From contig JAZLKM010000044.1 in assembly GCA_045597645.1 (NCBI GenBank), positions 1 through 39,893 of the forward strand: a stretch of 39,893 nucleotides of DNA, in the 5' to 3' direction. Below are positions 35,201-39,893 of this stretch, piece after piece (within the stretch, counting starts at the first letter, position 1; every line of letters starts with the position of its first letter). Position numbers and translations under genes: made by a program. The DNA comes from JAKSSE01 sp045597645 (GTDB taxonomy: Bacteria; Bacillota; Clostridia; Lachnospirales; Lachnospiraceae). The notes beneath the pieces were generated by a model. The model was not told the origin of the DNA and did not search any database. It saw nothing but the letters and a program-made list of their open reading frames with translations.

Positions 35201-35789
35201 TTCTGGCGAGAACGTAAACGTAATGGTATTCGATACCGAGATGTACTCTAACACTGGTGGTCAGGCTTCTAAGGCTTCTAACATCGGTGAGGTTTGCCAG
35301 TTCGCAGCAGCTGGTAAGGAAGTAAAGAAGAAGTCACTTTCAGAGATCGCTATGAGCTATGGCTATGTATACGTTGCTCAGATCGCTCTTGGTGCTAACA
35401 TGGCTCAGGCAGTTAAGGTTCTCGCTGAGGCAGAGGCTTACAACGGACCTTCACTAATCATCGGTTATGCTCCATGTGAGCTTCACGGTGTTAAGGGCGG
35501 TATGAACCATTGCCAGGATGAGATGAAGGCAGCAGTAGCAGCAGGTTACTGGAACCTCTTCAGCTTCAACCCAGCTCTTAAGGCTGAGGGCAAGAATCCA
35601 TTCACCCTTACCTCTAAGGAAGGCGATTACAGCAAGTATCAGGATTTCCTTAACAATGAGACACGTTACAGCCGTCTTGTTAAGGCATTCCCAGAGCGTG
35701 CAGAGCGTCTCTTCGCTGAGAATGAGAAGGAAGCAGTTGCTCGTTACGATCACTTGAAGAAGCTTGTTGATCTCTACGGAGCTAACTAA
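32232..35789 (+). CDS. nifJ: Pyruvate:ferredoxin (flavodoxin) oxidoreductase
   Basis: Single-chain 1185-residue enzyme that converts pyruvate and CoA to acetyl-CoA, CO2 and reduced ferredoxin, the central step of anaerobic sugar and amino acid breakdown. Domains run in the usual order: pyrimidine-binding domain with YPITPSSPMAD (about 34), transketolase C-like and CoA-binding part, gamma domain (GLGGDGTVGANK, about 425), a two-cluster ferredoxin insert (CIQCNQCAFVC about 697; CMGCGECITVCP about 755), and the TPP domain with CAGCAETSYG and GGDGWAYVIGYGGLDH. Codons are strongly biased (CGT, GTT, GCT, AAC, TAC), as in abundant proteins. It has its own promoter and terminator. It could be a source of reduced ferredoxin for PreA. 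Confidence 0.97.
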   Translation: MPRAKQSMDGNTAAAHVAYAYTDVAAIYPITPSSPMADNVDQWSAAGQENIFGNQVTVVEMESEAGAAGAVHGSLGAGALTTTFTASQGLLLMIPNMYKIAAEQLPCVFDVSARTVATQSLNIFGDHSDVYACRQTGFAMLCETNVQEVMDLSPVAHLAAIEGHVPVLNFFDGFRTSHEIQKVEKWDYEDLKEMMNMDAVNEFRAHALNPNHPAMRGSHENGDVFFQHREACNSVYDAFPAVVEKYMDKINAKLGTDYKLFNYYGAPDAERVIVAMGSINDVAEEVIDYLVAKGEKVGLVKVRLYRPWVSDAFLAALPKTAKKVAVLDRTKEPGALGDPLYLDVATTLREAGLDAIVLTAGRYGLGSKDTPPSSVFAIYKELEKDAPKKRFTIGIVDDVTNLSLPEVKPAPITSAAGTVECKFWGLGGDGTVGANKNSTKIIGDHTDKYIQAYFQYDSKKTGGVTISHLRFGDNPIKSPYYINQADFVACHNPSYVTKGFKMVQDVKPGGVFMFNCQWSDEELAHHLNAEAKKYIADNNIQLYTINAIDKAIEIGMGKRTNTILQSAFFKLANVMPIDEAIDFMKQAAKKSYGKKGDDVVQMNYNAIDAGVDAVHKVEIPDSWKNPEADAAKADYEGRPEVVKMVKDLMDPISLMDGDSLPVSAFVDRADGQFELGASQYEKRGTAVTVPTWDADKCIQCNQCAFVCSHATIRPFLLSEDEVKAAPANIKLADTKPKASEYKYTMSVSPLDCMGCGECITVCPVGAIAMVPQEQEADEQPVFNYLVANVGKKADAAGASNTVKGSQFNQPLLEFSGSCAGCAETSYGRLITQLFGEHMYISNATGCSSIWGGPAATSPFTVNKDSKKGPAWCNSLFEDNAQHGLGMEIAQKVLREQAIASATKCAESDKASAELKAAFAKFIETKDNTIENSPATDALVAELEKAAAAGCPDAKAAVDKKDYLAKKSIWIFGGDGWAYVIGYGGLDHVLASGENVNVMVFDTEMYSNTGGQASKASNIGEVCQFAAAGKEVKKKSLSEIAMSYGYVYVAQIALGANMAQAVKVLAEAEAYNGPSLIIGYAPCELHGVKGGMNHCQDEMKAAVAAGYWNLFSFNPALKAEGKNPFTLTSKEGDYSKYQDFLNNETRYSRLVKAFPERAERLFAENEKEAVARYDHLKKLVDLYGAN

Positions 35790-35852
35790 GAACTTTGCTA
35801 AACAAGGTTCATTGGTGAACGAGAGTCATCGGTGATTATTCACAGTTATTTC

Positions 35853-35885
35853 GTCCCCAAGACAAAAGTCTTGGGGACTTTTTTT
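35853..35885 (+). terminator. Terminator of pyruvate:ferredoxin oxidoreductase
   Basis: GTCCCCAAGAC (35853-35863) pairs perfectly with GTCTTGGGGAC (35868-35878) around AAAA, followed by seven T. Confidence 0.95.
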
Positions 35886-35886
35886 C

Positions 35887-35915
35887 TTGATTTTTTACAT
35901 GGTTGCTAGTACAAT
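35887..35915 (+). promoter_or_regulatory. Candidate promoter of the DUF3048 lipoprotein gene
   Basis: TTGATT (35887-35892) and TACAAT (35910-35915) are spaced by 17 bases, only just after the preceding terminator, giving a start near 35922. The -35 box is identical to the one before pyruvate:ferredoxin oxidoreductase. Confidence 0.58.
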
Positions 35916-35966
35916 CCAAATTAGTGCGTTTTTGAAACGAAATGTATTGTTTTAAGGAGAAAAATA

Positions 35967-37160
35967 ATGAAATCAAAATCTTTTCTTAAGGTTCTCCAGG
36001 CGTCAGCTCTAGTAGGAGTTATGCTTGTAGGACTCGCAGCTTGCGGAAAGACAGAGGAGCCAGCAAAGCCAGCTGAGCCTACAGTAACTGAGCAGCCTGC
36101 TGCAACAGAGACTGCTGAGCCAGTTGTAGCTGAGCCAGAACCAGAACCGGAACCAGAACCGGCAGCAGCCGAGAAGCTTGAAATGGATGGCACCAGAAGC
36201 TACCTTTCAGGTCTTGAGATTGGCTCTGAACTTGCAAACAAGAGACCAGCAGCAGTAATGTATGAGAATACTGAGGCTTGTCTTCCACATCACAACCTTG
36301 ACAAAGCACAGATTATCTATGAGTGCCCGGTTGAGGGTGGAATTACCAGATATATGGCTATCTTCGATGAGTGGGAAGATCTCTATCCTGTAGGAAATAT
36401 TCGTAGCTGCCGTACTTACTATGCAGTATATGCTACAGAGTATGATGGAATCTACTTCCACTGGGGCGAGGCTCCTTTCGCAAAGGACTTCCTTACTTCA
36501 GGTCTTGTAGATGACGTTGATGCACTTTCATACACCTGGAATGGAAAGTCAAACCATGCAGCAGGTGCATACTTCTTCCGTCTTGGCGGTACAGGTGAGC
36601 ACACTGGTTATACCAGCGGTGAGAACATGAAGAAGGCTATCGCTGCACTGGGCTATAGAACAGAGTACAATGATGACCATGAGGCACACTGGAACTTCGC
36701 TAAGGATGGCACAAAGGTTACCCTTGACGAAGGCGAGGATGTTCAGGTTATCAAGCTTTACTACACCTACAATTCACCTTACTTCATCTACAACACTGAG
36801 GATGGTAAGTACTATCGTTACCAGTTCGGCGGCAAAGAGTGTGATGCAGAGTCAGGTGCACAGTATGCTGTAGACAATATTATTTTCCAGAATGCTCCTA
36901 ATGATATGTATGTAGACGGTAATGGTGCTACCAAGTACCTTAACTTCTACCTTGAGGGACAGGGCGCAGGCAAGTACTTCACCAACGGAAAGATGGTAGA
37001 TGTAATGTGGAGAAAGGACACCCAGACTGGTGTTACCCACTTCTACAACGCAGACGGATCAGACCTTATTATCAATCAGGGTAAGACCTGGTACTGCTTG
37101 ATTCAGACTCCATACGCTGATTCAAACACCTTCTACGCAACAGAGGCAGACTTTCATTGA
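35967..37160 (+). CDS. DUF3048 (YerB-like) lipoprotein
   Basis: A 397-residue cell-surface lipoprotein. The signal peptide ends in LAAC (lipidated C26), followed by an unstructured Pro/Glu/Ala linker with a (EP)5 run at about 56-65, then a DUF3048 domain with RPAAVMYENT, GGITRYMAIFDE and NIRSCRTYY. B. subtilis YerB is the best-known relative; the function is unknown. Codon use is as biased as in the pyruvate oxidoreductase gene, which suggests an abundant protein. It has its own promoter and is followed by a perfect 19-bp hairpin starting at the base after the stop codon. Confidence 0.9.
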   Translation: MKSKSFLKVLQASALVGVMLVGLAACGKTEEPAKPAEPTVTEQPAATETAEPVVAEPEPEPEPEPAAAEKLEMDGTRSYLSGLEIGSELANKRPAAVMYENTEACLPHHNLDKAQIIYECPVEGGITRYMAIFDEWEDLYPVGNIRSCRTYYAVYATEYDGIYFHWGEAPFAKDFLTSGLVDDVDALSYTWNGKSNHAAGAYFFRLGGTGEHTGYTSGENMKKAIAALGYRTEYNDDHEAHWNFAKDGTKVTLDEGEDVQVIKLYYTYNSPYFIYNTEDGKYYRYQFGGKECDAESGAQYAVDNIIFQNAPNDMYVDGNGATKYLNFYLEGQGAGKYFTNGKMVDVMWRKDTQTGVTHFYNADGSDLIINQGKTWYCLIQTPYADSNTFYATEADFH

Positions 37161-37202
37161 GTCGATTAAAAACTCCCGAGAAATCGGGAGTTTTTAATCG
37201 AC
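37161..37202. terminator. Perfect 19-bp hairpin after the lipoprotein gene
   Basis: GTCGATTAAAAACTCCCGA (37161-37179) and TCGGGAGTTTTTAATCGAC (37184-37202) are exact reverse complements around a GAAA loop. The T run lies within the stem, so it can act as a terminator and might also protect the 3' end of the mRNA. It starts directly after the stop codon. Confidence 0.75.
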
Positions 37203-37214
37203 ATCGGAGACTGA

Positions 37215-37269
37215 ATGTCATCATGGTTTAGGATGACATGAGGTCACCGGAACTCGCGAAAGCGAGTTC
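37215..37269. repeat. Two further inverted repeats
   Basis: ATGTCATC (37215-37222) pairs with GATGACAT (37232-37239), and GAACTCGC (37250-37257) pairs with GCGAGTTC (37262-37269) around GAAA. They lie between two terminators, so this RNA segment would be almost fully folded. Confidence 0.65.
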
Positions 37270-37287
37270 ATACCTTGTTAAATAAGG

Positions 37288-37314
37288 CTTCCGAGAAATC
37301 GGGAGTTTTTTTAT
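37288..37314 (+). terminator. Second terminator sharing its core with the first
   Basis: CTTCCGA pairs with TCGGGAG around GAAA, followed by seven T. The 20-base stretch CCGAGAAATCGGGAGTTTTT occurs here (37291-37310) and in the first hairpin (37176-37195), which suggests a local duplication. Confidence 0.75.
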
Positions 37315-37335
37315 TGTTATGTGTTGTTGTGATGC

Positions 37336-37402
37336 AATTACCGCCTGGCGTGTAGGCGTGAAATTACCGCCTAATCAGTAAAAAAATAGCGGCAGGCGTA
37401 AT
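37336..37402. repeat. Direct and inverted repeats upstream of the esterase promoter
   Basis: AATTACCGCCT occurs at 37336-37346 and 37362-37372, 26 bases apart, and an inverted near-copy AGGCGTAAT is at 37394-37402. They lie 55-120 bases before the -10 box of the next gene. They may be regulator sites or parts of an RNA fold. The rest of the 372-base gap holds the hairpins described and the promoter, and no coding frame that I trust. Confidence 0.45.
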
Positions 37403-37456
37403 CTAGTAATAAAAGGCAACTGATGGTAAGTCGTGGCTTTTTATCGCGCAATAAGG

Positions 37457-37497
37457 TATAATAACCACAGTATGCCAATTATAGTGAGATACTATGG
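37457..37497 (+). promoter_or_regulatory. Perfect -10 box and start-site inverted repeat before the esterase gene
   Basis: TATAAT at 37457-37462 is a consensus -10; the -35 position (TGGCTT, 17 bases upstream) is weak, so activation may be needed. Just after it, CCACAGTAT (37465-37473) and ATACTATGG (37489-37497) form an inverted repeat with one mismatch that spans the predicted start, fitting either an operator or a 5' hairpin. Confidence 0.45.
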
Positions 37498-37532
37498 CAC
37501 TAACATGTGATTCATATATTTTAGGAGCAAAT

Positions 37533-38888
37533 ATGAAGCTGTATTCAAAGATAATGATAGGTGCGTTGGTGTGTGTGCTGGGCTTAGCTACGGGTATAGG
37601 GCTGGTTAAGCTGACATCAGATAAGGGAAGCGATACTGTTGCTGCAGTATATGACCTTTATCTTGACAGCTACGATTGGGGGCCGGCGCTTGATAAGATA
37701 GTGATGGAGACAGATTATCCTATTAACGAGGTCGATAGAAGCACATTTTCTGTGATGGAGCATCTTACAGTTGATGGATATGATTATAATACCAACCGCC
37801 AGGTTACAGCATGCTATTTGTGCGATGAAAACGGAGAAATCGTGGAGGAGGGCAAGAGCTCTAGATTTATCACAATAGAGCTGGCAGTGTATCCGTCGCT
37901 TCCACCGTATTTCCAGCAGATAGATGAGAATGGTGGAAAATATTACTTTGGATACCCGGACAGCTTTGATGCAGAGATAATGCTAAGCGACACAGCAGTA
38001 TTGACATCTGTTAAGACAGAGGTTACTACATTTAATATTTCACGTACGGCCAGCAGTATAAAGCGTGATATTGATGATTTTAAAACAGCGAGCTTCACAG
38101 CAAACGATGGGGTGAGCTATGATTACGCACTTTGGTCTCCTGAGAAGAAGGCGGATACACTTATAGTATTTCTACAGGGCCTTACGGCTGGAGCGGGAGT
38201 GTCACGCACGGATGCATATCTTCCGGTGCAGGTATTTAAGACAGAGGCGATGACGCAGGATAGCTTCCAGAATATGATCGGAGGCGCGTCAATACTTGTG
38301 CCGCAGTGTCCTACGTTTTGGATGGATTACAATGGACATGCAGACTTTGGAACCGATGGATTGACCAGCCATGACAACACGTCTTTCTATACACAGTCAC
38401 TGCACGAATTGATTCAAAGCGCAAAAGATGAGACTGGAGCTAAGAAGGTAATCCTCATTGGAACCTCCAATGGTGGATTCATGTGTATGGTAATGGGCCT
38501 AAATTATGGAAATGAATATGATGGCTACGTGATGATGTCAGAGTCGATGATGGACAACTGTCTGAGCGATGATGATATAGCAAAATTGGCTCAGTGCCCG
38601 ATGTATTTCATGTATTCACTTGACGATGATGTAGAACCAGTAGCGCAGCAGGAACTGTTGACCATCGATAGGCTGCGTGCAGCTGGAGCACCGAATCTGC
38701 ATGCTTTTGAATCTGACGGTATTTTCGACCAGAGCGGAATGTATGAGACTGATGATGGCGCATACAGATATTCAGGACATTTTACACCTATTGCATTTTT
38801 CAATGACTGGGATTACTGCAATGAAGCAGATGGATGCGGCATGACCGCATGGCAATGGATGGCAAGTATTGCGGGACAGAATAAATGA
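37533..38888 (+). CDS. Membrane-anchored alpha/beta-hydrolase (esterase/peptidase-like)
   Basis: A 451-residue exported hydrolase. An N-terminal hydrophobic segment (about 6-27) lacks a lipobox and a clear cleavage site, so it is probably a signal anchor. A beta-rich domain (about 70-190) precedes the alpha/beta-hydrolase fold, as in esterases with an N-terminal Ig-like domain. The nucleophile is S312 in IGTSNGG, the acid probably one of D364-D366 in SLDDDVEP, and the base H416 in YSGHFTP. The substrate is unknown. ATG 37533 has TAGGAGCAAAT upstream; an earlier in-frame ATG at 37494 lies within the inverted repeat near the transcription start and is less likely. Confidence 0.85.
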   Translation: MKLYSKIMIGALVCVLGLATGIGLVKLTSDKGSDTVAAVYDLYLDSYDWGPALDKIVMETDYPINEVDRSTFSVMEHLTVDGYDYNTNRQVTACYLCDENGEIVEEGKSSRFITIELAVYPSLPPYFQQIDENGGKYYFGYPDSFDAEIMLSDTAVLTSVKTEVTTFNISRTASSIKRDIDDFKTASFTANDGVSYDYALWSPEKKADTLIVFLQGLTAGAGVSRTDAYLPVQVFKTEAMTQDSFQNMIGGASILVPQCPTFWMDYNGHADFGTDGLTSHDNTSFYTQSLHELIQSAKDETGAKKVILIGTSNGGFMCMVMGLNYGNEYDGYVMMSESMMDNCLSDDDIAKLAQCPMYFMYSLDDDVEPVAQQELLTIDRLRAAGAPNLHAFESDGIFDQSGMYETDDGAYRYSGHFTPIAFFNDWDYCNEADGCGMTAWQWMASIAGQNK

Positions 38889-38911
38889 GTGTAATGGGCG
38901 AGAGGAATAGT

Positions 38912-39893
38912 ATGAGCAAAGCAAAGAAACTAACTAAATATTTGCCCTTTGCATTAGTGTTTGTGCTAATGCTAATTATGCATAGCTTTTTGAATCAGTC
39001 ATTTGATGACTTGGCGTATGCCACAGAGCTGGATAGGTTCAATATTCCGCAGTATATAGTGCATAACTATACAGGGTTTTCATCACGTATACTGGTAAAC
39101 TGCTTTTTGATGTATATCACAAGATGGCCAATTTGGATATGGAAGCTAATGGACAGCGTGGCGATGACATTAGTTGGAGTATGTGCTTACAGATTGTTAA
39201 AGCCTATTGTGGGCACCCTGGAAAATGAAAATGGGCTTATATGGGCATCAGCACTCACGTCACTCATTTATCCATTCTGTGATATGAAATCAGCAGGTCA
39301 CATTACCACAACGGTGACGTATCTGTGGCCATTCCTGTTTATGTTGATCTGTTTGGATTTGTGGCAAAAACAACTGAAAGATGGCGGTTTAAAGCCAGGC
39401 GCAATAGCACTGTGGTTTGTAGCCTGTTTTATAGCAGGGGACTCTGAGCAATGTACAGCGGTAATGCTTGGCGCAGCGGTACTGATCATAATCTACAGGC
39501 TGATAACCAAGCAGAAAATATCAAAGCTTTTCATCATCCAGAGTGTATTTGTCTTGGGAATAATGATATTCATCCTGACATGCCCTGGCAATCAGGTGAG
39601 AAACACATTTGAGATAGCAGAGCGTTTCCCGGAGTATGCTAATCTTGGAATAAAAAAGAAGTTAGATATAGGTTTTTCTGAAACCATGTATCACTTTGTA
39701 TTTAAGTCGAATGTGATATTTGCTCTTTTTTCCGCTTCACTTATGTGTGCTTCAATACAAGCCGGCAGGAAGAATTGGCAGAAAATCATCTGCAGCATTC
39801 CGTTTGTGATTTCGATGGCGTTCTCAATTCTGGGTGAGGTTACTTATCAGATTTTCCCAATGGCGAAGTATCTGACGCTGACTTTAAGCCAGA
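38912..39893 (+). CDS. DUF6056-like polytopic membrane protein (partial, 3' end outside window)
   Basis: An open frame of 327 codons without a stop before the window ends. It starts MSKAKKLTKYLPFALVF with AGAGGAAT upstream, 23 bases after the esterase stop. There are at least seven hydrophobic segments. The stretches GFSSRILVNCF and CPGNQVRNTFEIAERFPEY resemble the conserved motifs of DUF6056/glycosyltransferase-like (GT-C fold) membrane proteins that act on cell-surface polymers. The assignment is by motif memory and the C-terminal part is missing. Confidence 0.75.
   Translation, partial: MSKAKKLTKYLPFALVFVLMLIMHSFLNQSFDDLAYATELDRFNIPQYIVHNYTGFSSRILVNCFLMYITRWPIWIWKLMDSVAMTLVGVCAYRLLKPIVGTLENENGLIWASALTSLIYPFCDMKSAGHITTTVTYLWPFLFMLICLDLWQKQLKDGGLKPGAIALWFVACFIAGDSEQCTAVMLGAAVLIIIYRLITKQKISKLFIIQSVFVLGIMIFILTCPGNQVRNTFEIAERFPEYANLGIKKKLDIGFSETMYHFVFKSNVIFALFSASLMCASIQAGRKNWQKIICSIPFVISMAFSILGEVTYQIFPMAKYLTLTLSQ

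Noticed and set aside
37494..37532. Upstream ATG of the alpha/beta-hydrolase
   Set aside because: It overlaps the inverted repeat near the predicted transcription start and lacks a ribosome-binding site, while TAGGAG is well placed for 37533.
1..39893. CRISPR array, prophage, insertion sequence, tRNA or rRNA
   Set aside because: I looked for regularly spaced repeats, transposase or integrase proteins, terminal inverted repeats and RNA gene signatures and saw none; weak tRNA-like folds cannot be excluded without a covariance search.

Overview
The window reads as a chromosome segment of an anaerobic, Gram-positive-type Clostridia (Bacillota). The reasons are the divergent rho / rpmE pair followed by a DUF1385 gene, prmC and prfA; strong purine-rich Shine-Dalgarno sites; many intrinsic terminators; a pyruvate:ferredoxin oxidoreductase; a polymerase I whose proofreading acidic residues are not apparent; and lipoproteins with Firmicutes-type signals. 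I cannot name a genus from the sequence alone. Every large open frame looks intact. I see no insertion sequence, phage gene, CRISPR array, rRNA or tRNA.

Layout. 1-6300: core information-processing genes (rho on minus; rpmE, DUF1385, prmC, prfA on plus) and a YeiH-type membrane protein. 6347-7906: a PucR-family regulator on minus. 8109-19933: a 12-gene plus-strand cluster. 20237-32039: a long run of housekeeping genes (polA, alanyl-tRNA editing protein, coaE, FtsA-like ATPase, YycJ-type metallo-hydrolase, ACT protein, UPF0210, DUF975, ABC-F ATPase, XRE regulator). 32232-35789: pyruvate:ferredoxin oxidoreductase. 35967-39893: a DUF3048 lipoprotein, a block of hairpins, a membrane-anchored alpha/beta hydrolase and the start of a DUF6056-like membrane protein that runs off the window.

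The part most worth attention is the 8109-19933 cluster. PreA, a dihydropyrimidinase/hydantoinase, an M20/YgeY-type hydrolase, a class III aminotransferase and an iron-type alcohol dehydrogenase together would form a reductive pyrimidine route: base to dihydro-base to N-carbamoyl-beta-amino acid to beta-amino acid to semialdehyde to hydroxy acid. Interleaved with them are a TudS/DUF523-related protein (that family contains 2-thiouracil desulfidase), a TenA-family protein with its catalytic Cys and Glu but Asn in place of the pyrimidine-binding Asp, an amino-acid-type ABC importer whose binding protein lacks the usual ammonium-binding Asp, and an AEC-type transporter. I infer that the operon imports and breaks down modified pyrimidine bases, possibly thiolated and aminomethylated ones such as those in tRNA wobble positions. 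That combination is not one I recognise as described.

Two further oddities lie in the same operon. The PreT partner is reduced to a 103-residue iron-sulfur domain with no FAD/NAD(P)H module, so PreA must receive electrons from another source. Terminator-like hairpins stand before two of the cistrons (8109 and 10675), share the 11-mer ACAAAGGCGTT in or across their 5' arm, and suggest regulated read-through. A perfect palindrome touching the -35 box of the candidate operon promoter is a likely PucR site.
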